From a virus, in IMG/VR virus record IMGVR_UViG_3300044837_000270, positions 1 to 37,186 of that record: a DNA stretch of 37,186 nucleotides. One strand, given 5' to 3'. The number at the start of each line of letters is the position of its first letter. Positions within the stretch are counted from its first letter, which is position 1. The position numbers were made by a program, and so were the translations under genes. The notes under the pieces were generated by a model. The model was not told where the DNA came from. It did not search any database and saw only the letters and a program-made list of their open reading frames with translations. Shown one piece after another: positions 21,588-29,931 of this stretch.

Positions 21588-22087
21588 GACGCCTCGCCTC
21601 GCTTCCCCGCAAACGATTTCTTCAAGCCACCCTCGCCCCGGACCCGCCGGGCGGCCCTGTAGTCCATTGCCATCACGTCGCGGCGCTGTTCCTTCCGCAG
21701 ATCCTTCTCGGCTCGCTTGTGAGGCGAATCGGTGCGCGTCCGTTCCATCAGCTTCTCCCTGACACCAGGCCGCCTCAGGTCGATCTCAGCGAGTTCCGCG
21801 ATCACCCCTGCGTCAGGGTCGCGGTAGCCACCGCCCTCAGACATGATCGGCAGGTAGGTCGCAACCGCCGGCGGGGCGTTGTTGCGCCGGACGTGCCAGC
21901 GCCAGGGCTCGCACGACTCCGGGAGATCGGGGTGATCCTTGACGAAGACCACTTCCATCTCGGGGCCGAAGGTGGATTTCAGTTCCCGTTCGAGAGCGCG
22001 TCCAGCGGTTACCGAGCGTTCGACCCATTCGGCCTGCTCGTAGCGAGCCTTGATGTCTGCCGGGACAATGCCGAATGGGTCGTCCAT
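21584..22087 (-). CDS. Virion protein of the head-tail junction, 167 aa
   Basis: Mixed composition with PDLPESCEPWRWHVRRNNAP and a basic C-terminal helix rich in R/K (HKRAEKDLRKEQRRDVMAMD). No family is named with confidence. It lies between the decoration-like protein and the adaptor and overlaps the latter (ATGA), so it is probably structural. Confidence 0.6.
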   Translation of the reverse strand: MDDPFGIVPADIKARYEQAEWVERSVTAGRALERELKSTFGPEMEVVFVKDHPDLPESCEPWRWHVRRNNAPPAVATYLPIMSEGGGYRDPDAGVIAELAEIDLRRPGVREKLMERTRTDSPHKRAEKDLRKEQRRDVMAMDYRAARRVRGEGGLKKSFAGKRGEAS

Positions 22088-22399
22088 CTAGTTGCCTCTG
22101 GCGACGCACCGAATGACGATGTTGCTCACGTCGGCCCCGGAGGCAACCTCGGCGGGCGTCTCATCGAAGAGATGGAGCTTTTCTTCGTAGCGTGAAGCTG
22201 CGACGACATTCACGGTGCCGCCGACTTTCTGGATCGTGCAGGTAGTCCGCTCGATGTTGCTGAGCCCGAGCAGCGAAGGTGCGCAGGCCTCGCCACCTTC
22301 GAGATAGCTGTTGTCGAAGGTCACGTCATAGCACGTCTCCTTCTGATTGCCGACGATGCGATAGGGGACGCTGAGGACGTTGGAGGCAGATAGGGCCAT
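22088..22399 (-). CDS. Capsid decoration-like protein, 103 aa
   Basis: AAGGAAAG precedes the ATG at 22399. Beta-rich: ETCYDVTFDNSYLEGGEACA, then LGLSNIERTTCTIQKVGGTV, then EVASGADVSNIVIRC. The DVTFDxSYxxGGE motif is common in small proteins encoded right after the major capsid gene in podovirus-like phages. Two or three Cys are present. The decoration role is inferred from position. Confidence 0.6.
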   Translation of the reverse strand: MALSASNVLSVPYRIVGNQKETCYDVTFDNSYLEGGEACAPSLLGLSNIERTTCTIQKVGGTVNVVAASRYEEKLHLFDETPAEVASGADVSNIVIRCVARGN

Positions 22400-22430
22400 G
22401 GACTTTCCTTCCGGGTTGGGACTAGTGCTG

Positions 22431-22466
22431 GAGAAAGAGTGCTCCGGGGAATGACCCCCGGAGCAC
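22431..22466 (-). terminator. Hairpin terminator after the major capsid gene
   Basis: Read leftward, GTGCTCCGGGG, GTCATT loop, CCCCGGAGCAC (perfect 11-bp stem, 22466-22439), then TCTTTCTC. The tail is U-rich but interrupted, so partial termination or mRNA 3-prime protection is expected. It starts 4 bp after the MCP stop. Confidence 0.75.
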
Positions 22467-22470
22467 CGGG

Positions 22471-23682
22471 TTACGAGGTGGCGAGGGCGTTGAACAGGTA
22501 CATGTCGTTGCGCCTGTCCGCGGCCAGATTGCAGCGGTAGGTGAGCTTGCCGCCGTAGGAGTCAGTTCCCTGAATCCAGGCGAGTTTCTGTCCGCCGGTC
22601 ACCGCGTTCTGCCAGTACGGAGACTTCAGGTGGACCAGGAAGAAATGCTCCCAATGGCCCATCATCAGCAATTCGTCCGGGCAGTCGGGGTCGGCGAAGA
22701 TTTCCATCCCGGCCCAGCGGACGGATTCGTCGTTCCCGGCTTCGAGTCCCTTGTCGGACCCGAACTGCACCTGCTGCTCCAGCAGTTCGTAGAACTTCTG
22801 CTGCTGGAGGAGACCCGTGTTCAGGAAGGTCGGGGATTTGCCCCGGCGCTGCCTGATCTTGCGCTGAGCCGTCAGCAGAGCCGCGATCGTCAGGGTCGTC
22901 GTGGTCGTGTTGACCGTCGACTTCCACTGCCGCTGTTCGCTCGGCGTCAGCCCCCCGAACGAGCTGGTTTCCGAGACCGCGTTCTGGACCCCGTTCATCT
23001 CGAAGGAGGTTTCCCCCGAGCGCCCGTTCTTGTTGGACACGTAGTGGGTCGTGCCCTCCGTGGTGACGTTGCCGGACGCGACCGTGAAGGCCCAATTCAC
23101 GTCATCGACCGCGGTGACCACCGAGCCGTTGACGATTGAGGCCTCTTCGGCTTTGGTCCCGACGTCGACCTGCTGGCCCTCATAGATCCAGCCACGTTCG
23201 ATCGCGATCCGACCCGAGGTCGTATTGAGGTCGACGTTGTTGGTGTTCGAGGCCCGGCACTGAGCGATTCGCGCCGACCCATCCATGTAGCTCATGCGGG
23301 TGAACTGACGATTCATATCGTTCAGCGCCCGCGTGATCTCCTCATCCGCGGCCGAGACGATTGACCCGGCCTTGTCCTCGGAGACATCCAGAATGTCGCC
23401 CTGAATGGCGACCTGCTGGTGATGATGGGTGAGTTTGAAGTTCGCTTCGTCGTAGCCCTGATTACCGGCTTCGTTCAGAGGGCCGCCCCCGGAAGGGAGA
23501 GACGTGAAGCCGCCGTTGCGGGAGACATGAAGCGGAACCTTCGCTTCCTTGCCCTGCGTGTACTTGTCGGTCTTCTGGAGTTTGTCCCAGAAGCGGTTTT
23601 CTTCAAAGAGCTGCTCTTTGAAGCGCCGCTCCGTCCAGATGACGTCGAGAGCAGCTTCGAGTGAGGATTCCGTGGTCGCCAT
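22471..23682 (-). CDS. Major capsid protein
   Basis: 403 aa; AGGAGG lies 9 nt before the ATG at 23682. The N-terminal arm (WTERRFKEQLFEENRFWDKL, then KVPLHVSRNGGFTSLPSGGG) and a later P-domain-like block (KFYELLEQQVQFGSDKGLEA, then GMEIFADPDCPDELLMMGHW, then YRCNLAADRRNDMYLFNAL) follow the pattern of HK97-fold capsid proteins of podovirus-like phages. It lies directly after the acidic scaffold and before a terminator, as usual for the most abundant virion protein. There is no sign of a protease domain. Confidence 0.85.
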   Translation of the reverse strand: MATTESSLEAALDVIWTERRFKEQLFEENRFWDKLQKTDKYTQGKEAKVPLHVSRNGGFTSLPSGGGPLNEAGNQGYDEANFKLTHHHQQVAIQGDILDVSEDKAGSIVSAADEEITRALNDMNRQFTRMSYMDGSARIAQCRASNTNNVDLNTTSGRIAIERGWIYEGQQVDVGTKAEEASIVNGSVVTAVDDVNWAFTVASGNVTTEGTTHYVSNKNGRSGETSFEMNGVQNAVSETSSFGGLTPSEQRQWKSTVNTTTTTLTIAALLTAQRKIRQRRGKSPTFLNTGLLQQQKFYELLEQQVQFGSDKGLEAGNDESVRWAGMEIFADPDCPDELLMMGHWEHFFLVHLKSPYWQNAVTGGQKLAWIQGTDSYGGKLTYRCNLAADRRNDMYLFNALATS

Positions 23683-23694
23683 TCGGCGAACCTC

Positions 23695-24399
23695 CTATTG
23701 GGTCTTCGCCCTCTGCGCGGCTTCGTAGACTTCCGTCCCGAGTTTCTGACGGGCCTGCTTGTCGCGGAGGTTGATTTTTGGCTCACCCTCGGTTCCGACT
23801 GGCGCCAGGATCGTGTCGTCCTTGGACTGCAGGTAGTCCTGGCGTGACGCCTCCTTAATCGCTTTCAGCTTGGCGATCCCGCCCTCGAGGGCGGGTTTGC
23901 CGTCGTGCGGATCGCGATTCGCGAGAGCGAAGTTGACGACCACCTCGTACTCGTCATCGTTCAGTTTCAGGCTCGCTTTGTCGGCGAGCTCGTCAACCGT
24001 CGATTCGATGTACGCGGCCTCCAGCTGGTCGAACTCGGCCTGTTCTGCGGCCTGATCACGTTCGGCGAGCTGCTGTTTGATCGTCTCGATCTCGTCCAGA
24101 GGATCGGGCGGAAGGTCAAACTCGTCGTCGGGTTCTTCCGCTTCCTCTGCCTCCAGCTCGATTCGGGCGTGCTCGGCGAGTGCCGCAGCCTGTCTGTCGG
24201 GGCCGTTGCGCCCTTCGATGTCAGCCAAGAGACTCGCTCTGCGATCGGCCTCGGGTCGGAGGTCTTCGTAGCGCTGTTTCCAGTCGATGCTGTCGGGTGA
24301 TTCGGTCTGGCCCTCGGGGGGTGCCCCGGTCTCGGGGGTCTCTTTGGGCTCGGGAGGCGTTCCGTTGATCGGGGCCTCGGGGGTTGCCTCATCGGGCAT
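23695..24399 (-). CDS. Scaffolding protein
   Basis: 234 aa, strongly acidic, Pro/Glu-rich N-terminus (EATPEAPINGTPPEPKETPE) followed by coiled coil (IETIKQQLAERDQAAEQAEF, about residues 105-150) and a basic C-terminal end (KINLRDKQARQKLGTEVYEA) that would bind the capsid shell. CAAGGAG precedes the ATG. Between portal and MCP this is the standard place and composition of a scaffold. Confidence 0.8.
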   Translation of the reverse strand: MPDEATPEAPINGTPPEPKETPETGAPPEGQTESPDSIDWKQRYEDLRPEADRRASLLADIEGRNGPDRQAAALAEHARIELEAEEAEEPDDEFDLPPDPLDEIETIKQQLAERDQAAEQAEFDQLEAAYIESTVDELADKASLKLNDDEYEVVVNFALANRDPHDGKPALEGGIAKLKAIKEASRQDYLQSKDDTILAPVGTEGEPKINLRDKQARQKLGTEVYEAAQRAKTQ

Positions 24400-24501
24400 G
24401 TGTGTACTCCTTGCGGTGCCAGGGCCACGGAAAGGCGTTCTGGCGAGGTGTTTCTGAACCCCGGTCGCTCGGTGCGGGTGCGGGGTCTTGGGCCTCGGGT
24501 C

Positions 24502-26547
24502 TTAGGAGGCTGAAGTGGGAATGGGCGCCTGATCGGGCAACGGCGGCGGCGTTGAGGGCCGCGCCGCGTTGCTCATGCCGAGAGATTCCGCCGTAGTCTC
24601 CTGCGCAGCGGCGGCCTCGGCCTGATGCTTGGCTTCCAGTTCGAGGAAGGAGTCGTAGACCGCGTTGATCGCCTCTTGCTGGGGGGGCTCCAGGTCGTCG
24701 TACTCCGTACCCTTCATCCAGTCGGCGATCACGTCTTTCTGGACCGGCACATTGTCAAAGGGGCGAGGCATCCAGCCGGGGATAAATTCCCTAACGACAG
24801 CTTCGGCTGCCCCCATTTCGTTGACCGTTTCTTCGTAGCCGGGGTCCTCGCCGAAGAACGGCCGGCGCGCCGGGGTGTCGAAGAGAACTTCCGGGCCTTC
24901 CTTAACCTTCTGGATGATCAGATTGGCGCGGGCGACGTCCTTTTCGTAGGACTGCACCAGCCCTTCTGCGGTGCCACTGTTGATCGCCGCCATCGCTTCG
25001 TGGGGAGAAACCCAGCCCCGGTCGGCGTAGGCAAGGATTTTGGCTTCGATTGACTCGCGGGTAAGCGGTTCGAGGGACCCCGCCGAGACCCGTACATCTA
25101 CCTCGCCCAGAAGTTCAGCGCCCATGAAGTCCGCGATCGGCTCGATGCCCTGCTCGCCTCTGATCTTCAAAAGCCGCGGCTCGGTGTAGTGGCTCTGCAC
25201 CAGGTACAGGCAGTGGCGCATGAGCCGGGAATGAAACTTGGCGAGGTTCTTGTAGAAGTTGGCGCGGCGGGAAGAGTCTTTTTCAAGTAGGTACTGAATG
25301 CCTTTGCCCGATTCGACCTGAGCAGGAATGTCGTTCTGGGCGAAGATCCGGGCGATATCGGAGATCGCCTCTTCCTTCTGCTTGAACAGCTCAGGAGGAA
25401 TCGGGGGGACCGGCCGCCATTCGGCATCCCCGACGACCCTGACGATCGCCCCTGGAACGTCGTTGATCTTGCCTGAGAGGACTTTCCCGTTCTTGACCAG
25501 GAGCTGAGGGTTGAGTGCCAGGTTCACCCACTCGGCGATCTTTGATACTGCGTGGTTCAACTGCCGCTGAGCGTCGATCGCGAAGCGGACCGGGCTCAGG
25601 TTGCGATCGGAGTCGGGGTCTTCGGAGTAGTGCAGCTCGTGCAGGACCGGCTCATCGAGAATCTTGCCCTCGCCGTCCCGGCATGGGTACGGACGCGAAG
25701 GAATGATGACCCGGCCATTGGCCATCGTGATCCAGCGACCGCTGGGATTGCTGCGGGAAGGCCGCTCCAGGTACTCGGTAACGAGAACAAGCCGCTCCTG
25801 TGCTGAGTCTGGATCGGAGGTTTCCGCCTTCTGCCCGTCCGCCTCCAGTTTCCCGCCGACATAGCCATCGGATTCCATCACCGAATCCATGTCACGGGCC
25901 TGTTTGATCGCGTGCCAGCGTGACTCGTCAAAACGGATTCCTGGCTCCCAGAAGACTTCATTGGGGCCGTAGACTCGAACCTTGATCTCCCCTTGGCCGA
26001 TGGTCTTCTTCTCGCCGTTTACCTCAGCCTCGAAGTAGGGACCGACCGTGTTGTCGAAGTAGGGCCACGCAAAGCCTTCGTCGACTGCAACTGCGTAGCG
26101 GATCGTCCGCTCGGCGGCCTGATCGAGACCCCATTTTTCGTAGCCGTAGTAGGCGACCCGGCGAGAGAGAGCGGCTGCTGAAGTGCGGCGCGGTTCGTAA
26201 GAGGTCGGAGCTATGTCGTAGCCGGGAATCCGCTGGGTTGCGCCAGCGACCTCGGCCTCGGAGTGATCGTAGATGAAGTTGCGAACGCTCCGGACCCGGT
26301 GGCGGGCCCTACCCCCCCGGCGTTCGTAGTCGGAGGTCGTCGCCTGCTCGCGGATGACGTTCTGTGAGTCGACCCAGGAGTACTGCCTTCCCCGCACGAA
26401 GCGAAGGCACTCATTCCGTCGCGGAGCCCCTTCGGACATCGCGGCTTCGCCGCGCTTTAGCCGCGCCTGGATCTCAGGTGGCGCTTTCAGTTCCCCATTG
26501 ACCGTCTGCACTACGGCCTGTTTGACGCGCGCAGCAACGGTCGGCAT
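24502..26547 (-). CDS. Portal protein, large podovirus type
   Basis: 681 aa, in the size range of P22-like portals. Blocks typical of portals: an N-terminal helical region with ECLRFVRGRQYSW, a wing with beta-strands, KIAEWVNLALNPQLLVKNGK, a stem-like ISDIARIFAQNDIPAQVESG, and NFYKNLAKFHSRLMRHCLYL. The C-terminus is Ala/Gln/Pro-rich and may form a barrel or be disordered. It forms the dodecameric DNA gate at one capsid vertex and docks TerL. The start shares a base with the TGA of the small membrane protein (TGATG). Confidence 0.85.
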   Translation of the reverse strand: MPTVAARVKQAVVQTVNGELKAPPEIQARLKRGEAAMSEGAPRRNECLRFVRGRQYSWVDSQNVIREQATTSDYERRGGRARHRVRSVRNFIYDHSEAEVAGATQRIPGYDIAPTSYEPRRTSAAALSRRVAYYGYEKWGLDQAAERTIRYAVAVDEGFAWPYFDNTVGPYFEAEVNGEKKTIGQGEIKVRVYGPNEVFWEPGIRFDESRWHAIKQARDMDSVMESDGYVGGKLEADGQKAETSDPDSAQERLVLVTEYLERPSRSNPSGRWITMANGRVIIPSRPYPCRDGEGKILDEPVLHELHYSEDPDSDRNLSPVRFAIDAQRQLNHAVSKIAEWVNLALNPQLLVKNGKVLSGKINDVPGAIVRVVGDAEWRPVPPIPPELFKQKEEAISDIARIFAQNDIPAQVESGKGIQYLLEKDSSRRANFYKNLAKFHSRLMRHCLYLVQSHYTEPRLLKIRGEQGIEPIADFMGAELLGEVDVRVSAGSLEPLTRESIEAKILAYADRGWVSPHEAMAAINSGTAEGLVQSYEKDVARANLIIQKVKEGPEVLFDTPARRPFFGEDPGYEETVNEMGAAEAVVREFIPGWMPRPFDNVPVQKDVIADWMKGTEYDDLEPPQQEAINAVYDSFLELEAKHQAEAAAAQETTAESLGMSNAARPSTPPPLPDQAPIPTSAS

Positions 26548-26861
26548 CAGGTGGCCGGCCCATCTTCATAGCCCGCGGCGGCGAGCTCGCGCTGTGCACG
26601 CTCAAGCTCCTCCTCATCCACCGTGAACTCGGGGAGAACTGGCAAGTCGTCCTTCGCCGCAGCGGGATTGTCCTCTTCGGCAAGGTAGGGCGCGGCCTCG
26701 GGAACCTGAATGCGGTTGTTCAGGTCTCGGCGCTCTCTGACCCAGATCTCGCGCTCTGTCGAAAACGAGGCCTCACGAGTGGTGCGTTCTCTCGTGCTGG
26801 AGACATGAAGAACGATAAGGAAAAGCCAGGAAACTCCAAGCGCCACCGCGAGAATGAGCAT
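26547..26861 (-). CDS. Membrane protein with acidic tail, 104 aa
   Basis: ATG at 26861 coupled to the preceding TGA (TGATG); an upstream in-frame ATG would overlap that gene. One N-terminal transmembrane helix (MLILAVALGVSWLFLIVLHV) is followed by a charged, acidic tail (FTVDEEELERAQRELAAAGY). An odd member of the head gene cluster; function is unknown. It could be a minor virion or lysis-timing component. Confidence 0.6.
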   Translation of the reverse strand: MLILAVALGVSWLFLIVLHVSSTRERTTREASFSTEREIWVRERRDLNNRIQVPEAAPYLAEEDNPAAAKDDLPVLPEFTVDEEELERAQRELAAAGYEDGPAT

Positions 26862-27973
26862 CAGGCCAACACCCTCAGCTTCGACCAGTCCGCCCATTCG
26901 CCGGGCGAGAGAACCCGAGACCCGACAGGACCGCCTTTCGGAACTGCCGATTCGAGACCTTGCGCCGCACCGAACGTCGCCCAGCGATCAGTTTTGCCGA
27001 AGGCGACGTCGGGGCCTCCGGACTCAAACTGGAACCACCAGGTATTCGTGCCGCCGGAAGTGTCAATGATGATCATTCCGAACTCGCGCATGGCTTCGAG
27101 AATCGTGGTGATCCAGCCTGCGCGCCCAAGGGCTTTGATTTCCGCAGAGGACATATTGAGTTGCAGACGGCTGCCGGTGATTGGGTATTTCAGGTCGCTG
27201 GCATCCCCGGCGGTGACTTCGGGGTCCTTGGTGGCGGCACCGTTGGCGATCGCGGAGTTGAAGACTCCAGCACGGACCCAGCGGGTGCAGATGCCGAGCG
27301 CGTGAGGGATGCGGCCTGCTTCTAGCTCGCATAGACGAATTGGCCCGGCGAGCAGCGACGTGCCGGCCGCCGTGGGAGAATGACCGCTTTCTGAGCGCCC
27401 ATCCCCGGCGAGGTCGAAGACCGCCCCCGCGAAGGCGCCGTAGCGTTCTTCTCCCGGCGTCCAGCCATTGGCCTTCCACATCTCATAGGACCGAGTACGA
27501 GTTACGATTGCGAGATGCCCGTCCGAGCCGCCCGCTGGCGTCGCGGCAGCGGGCACCCGGATCAAGCGGTTATGCAAGGGGGAGACGCGAAGCTTTGCGG
27601 CGGCCGGGGCGGTGGTTTCGGCGATGGAAGGGTCCCGCTGCCCGGCTTTCAGCTTGATTCGCTTGACCGGATCGCTCTCCGCCGCGTAGTAACGCGGGTG
27701 CTCGAAGTCTGAAGAGGAACCACCGACGCCGATCCATCGATCCATTGGTTTACCAATTTCATTGAGGCGGGCAATTACCGTCGTTGAGTCCGCCGCGACC
27801 GAGGGGGTCGAACCGATCGGGGTATTCCACGGAGAAGTTGGCGCGAAGGGGACCCAGCCAGCGGGCGGCTCCGCCGCGTAGGAATAGTCCGACCCCGAGT
27901 CCCTCGGACCGTCAAATTGGACGACGTAGCGCGGTCGGTAGCTCAAGGATTCAGCCCGCTGATAAAGGCCCAT
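26861..27973 (-). CDS. Appendage / receptor-binding or secreted-like protein, 370 aa
   Basis: Starts at the ATG at 27973, 31 bp inside the previous gene, because the further upstream frame has shadow composition. Recognisable blocks: FAPTSPWNTPIGS, DGHLAIVTRTRSYEMWKANG, AAGTSLLAGPIRLCELEAGR, IPHALGICTRWVRAGVF, ITGSRLQLNMSSAEIKALG, EAMREFGMIIIDTSGG. A similar order (WNTPI, HL-x-I, SAA-x-LAG, HAL, GxRLQL, YGMxxxD) occurs in uncharacterised secreted proteins of Thermoleophilia and Actinobacteria. This suggests a wall- or glycan-binding virion protein. No catalytic residues are claimed. Confidence 0.6.
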   Translation of the reverse strand: MGLYQRAESLSYRPRYVVQFDGPRDSGSDYSYAAEPPAGWVPFAPTSPWNTPIGSTPSVAADSTTVIARLNEIGKPMDRWIGVGGSSSDFEHPRYYAAESDPVKRIKLKAGQRDPSIAETTAPAAAKLRVSPLHNRLIRVPAAATPAGGSDGHLAIVTRTRSYEMWKANGWTPGEERYGAFAGAVFDLAGDGRSESGHSPTAAGTSLLAGPIRLCELEAGRIPHALGICTRWVRAGVFNSAIANGAATKDPEVTAGDASDLKYPITGSRLQLNMSSAEIKALGRAGWITTILEAMREFGMIIIDTSGGTNTWWFQFESGGPDVAFGKTDRWATFGAAQGLESAVPKGGPVGSRVLSPGEWADWSKLRVLA

Positions 27974-28557
27974 GGCGTTATCGCGGAGGTGCTGAGGGCT
28001 ACGACGCCTGCCATTGAGCCGGGAGTGGTGAGGCCCGCCGGGGCGGCCGAGGCCCCCACGAAGCCTTTGCCTGCGCCGTTGATCTGACCGGACCCGGATA
28101 TGCCGCGAATCGTCGCTGGCGTAGTTCCGACTTGGCATACCCCGACATAGACCGGAGTATCTTCCTGGGCGATCCATGATCCTGAGCCGCCTTCGGAAGA
28201 TTTGAAAACGAGCGTCTTGTCACTATTTGCTTCCCAGGCAGTTGAGGTGTCGTCTTTGCTGGTCGCTACCACTGCGGCTTCTTCTGCTCCGGTCTCATCT
28301 GGGATTGCCAAAGCGAAGAACTGGTGGGTTAGTGATTCGCCTTTGGCGTTCGAGACGAACGTCGCCGCTTCCACTGCCGCTCCGGCCGGAACAATGCATC
28401 CGGCGACCCAATACATCGTTCCTGAAACAGGGGTCACTGACGAAGATGCGGAGGGCCAGGGGTATGCCTTGGCGATTCCTTCCCGGCCCGCAGCGTCAGA
28501 CGGAACCCAGAGATTCTTGGGGCGCCCCGTGATGGGTGGATTGACAACTGAACTCAT
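27943..28557 (-). CDS. Virion appendage protein, 204 aa
   Basis: ATG at 28557 with a GAGG site 6 nt upstream; the longer frame is rejected. It is beta-rich with many Ser/Thr/Gly/Ala: TPVSGTMYWVAGCIVPAGAA, HQFFALAIPDETGAEEAAVV, PVYVGVCQVGTTPATIRGIS. This reads like a jelly-roll or Ig-like minor virion protein. The family is not recognised. Confidence 0.55.
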   Translation of the reverse strand: MSSVVNPPITGRPKNLWVPSDAAGREGIAKAYPWPSASSSVTPVSGTMYWVAGCIVPAGAAVEAATFVSNAKGESLTHQFFALAIPDETGAEEAAVVATSKDDTSTAWEANSDKTLVFKSSEGGSGSWIAQEDTPVYVGVCQVGTTPATIRGISGSGQINGAGKGFVGASAAPAGLTTPGSMAGVVALSTSAITPWAFISGLNP

Positions 28558-28558
28558 C

Positions 28559-28864
28559 TTAGACCTCGCAGATGCAGAGGTTGGATTTCGCGGTCTTCGC
28601 CGCAGCGGTGACGACGCCCGTGTAGTCATCAATCACCATTGCCCCGCCTTCGGCATTCAGACGGGTGCCCTTACCGACTTCCGCGCCAGTGCCTTTCCAG
28701 ACGTAAATGACATTCGCGGAGTCGTTGATCAGAGTCAAAGTGACCCTGGCTTCATTGGCGGCGGCAACGGTGGTTTCTTCTTCCTTGTTAACTTCCACGA
28801 CCCCGCCGGGAGTTTTGGCTACATTCGCGCTGCGCGCGATATTCGAGCCGGTCGTGCGAGTCAC
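28559..28864 (-). CDS. Small beta-rich virion protein, 101 aa
   Basis: GTG at 28864 overlapping the previous TGA (GTGA). VTLTLINDSANVIYVWKGTG, then GKGTRLNAEGGAMVIDDYTG has the strand pattern (ND-x-x-x-x-IY-x-x-x-G-x-A-x-x-x-G-x-x-L-N-x-x-GG) of small head or tail decoration proteins in many phages. The longer frame to 29038 is a shadow. Confidence 0.65.
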   Translation of the reverse strand: MTRTTGSNIARSANVAKTPGGVVEVNKEEETTVAAANEARVTLTLINDSANVIYVWKGTGAEVGKGTRLNAEGGAMVIDDYTGVVTAAAKTAKSNLCICEV

Positions 28865-29172
28865 GTGGTCACCGCCTCTCTGGCCTCCACGTACTCCGCA
28901 GCCGCTTCCTCGAAGCGCTCTAGCGATGCCAGTTTTTTCGCCTGTTCCTTGACCTGATCCTCCAAGGTCGCAAAGCGCTCCTCGACCTCCTCGAGCGGCA
29001 CCATGTCGCAGAACTCTGCCGCAGCCTCTTTGACCCACCGGCAGGAGAGGTAGACCCTCCCCCGTTCGGTGATGTTGTTCCCCGTGTCAATGAATGGCCC
29101 CTCGATATCGCGGGAAGCGATGCATTTCCCCGGCGGCTTGGCCGCCTGGTCTACAACCTTGAAGCCGTCCAT
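28861..29172 (-). CDS. Hypothetical late protein with coiled coil, 103 aa
   Basis: ATG at 29172 shares a base with the preceding TGA (TGATG). The N-terminal half is a small Cys-containing domain (KCIASRDIEGPFIDTG, VYLSCRWV). The C-terminal half is a coiled coil (LEEVEERFATLEDQVKEQAK). Similar two-part small proteins occur in phage head clusters. Function is unknown. Confidence 0.6.
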   Translation of the reverse strand: MDGFKVVDQAAKPPGKCIASRDIEGPFIDTGNNITERGRVYLSCRWVKEAAAEFCDMVPLEEVEERFATLEDQVKEQAKKLASLERFEEAAAEYVEAREAVTT

Positions 29173-29921
29173 CAGTAGACGAACGCGACGGGACCCTTGG
29201 CCGCGACCCATTCGGTCGGCACCGTGATCGAGGACGGCACGACGTTTTTCGTGGACAGGGAGATTTCCCCGGTAAAGATGTTCTTGCCCGCCGTGTTGGC
29301 CGGGATCGTGCGGAGTTTCGCGGTCGCTCCGTTGGCGGTGATGCCGATGAAGTACTGGCCCGGCCCGTTCGCCTTGAAAGGCGAGACGAAGGCCAGTTCC
29401 TGCACCGTTTTTTCGGTCCCGGCCACGGTGCCTTCCGTCGTTTCCGAGGAGTTGGCGACCTTCTGGCCCTGCGAGTTGACCAGCGCCGCGATGACTTTGT
29501 TCGTGCCGCCGCCGGCGCCGAGCAGGTAGCCGACCCCGGTGATCGTCTTCGTGACGGGGATGAAGATCGAAGCCATGAACAGTTTTTTTTCGGCGAACGC
29601 CGTGTCGGTCCCGGATTCAGCGGTCGGGGGCTGCCAAGTATAGAAACCGGCTGGCGCGCTGAGCGGGGACGCCGCGGCTTCGCGGTGTTCGACCGTGATG
29701 TTGGCGCGGCTGTTGGAGATCACCCAGACCGTGTTTTCGACGTTGAAGGCGGAGGCGGAGGCAACTTCGGTGTCGGAGGTCGTCACATCGGAGGTGACCT
29801 TGTAGAACAATTTGCCGCCGCCGTTGTTGACGATCCGCGCCTGATACTCAGGGGTGGCGTAAATCGCCTTGGCTTTGTTTTTCCCGACGACGTAGGAGTC
29901 GGTGGTCGTGATCGGGGGCAT
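29172..29921 (-). CDS. Structural protein, beta-rich, 249 aa
   Basis: AAAGGAG lies 6 nt before the ATG at 29921. Repeating beta-strand patterns in a Ser/Thr/Val/Ala-rich sequence: ASIFIPVTKTITGVGYLLGA, then NKVIAALVNSQGQKVANSSE, then GQYFIGITANGATAKLRTIP, a jelly-roll-like look seen in carbohydrate-binding appendages. First gene after TerL. Confidence 0.55.
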   Translation of the reverse strand: MPPITTTDSYVVGKNKAKAIYATPEYQARIVNNGGGKLFYKVTSDVTTSDTEVASASAFNVENTVWVISNSRANITVEHREAAASPLSAPAGFYTWQPPTAESGTDTAFAEKKLFMASIFIPVTKTITGVGYLLGAGGGTNKVIAALVNSQGQKVANSSETTEGTVAGTEKTVQELAFVSPFKANGPGQYFIGITANGATAKLRTIPANTAGKNIFTGEISLSTKNVVPSSITVPTEWVAAKGPVAFVY

Positions 29922-29931
29922 CGCTTCTCCT

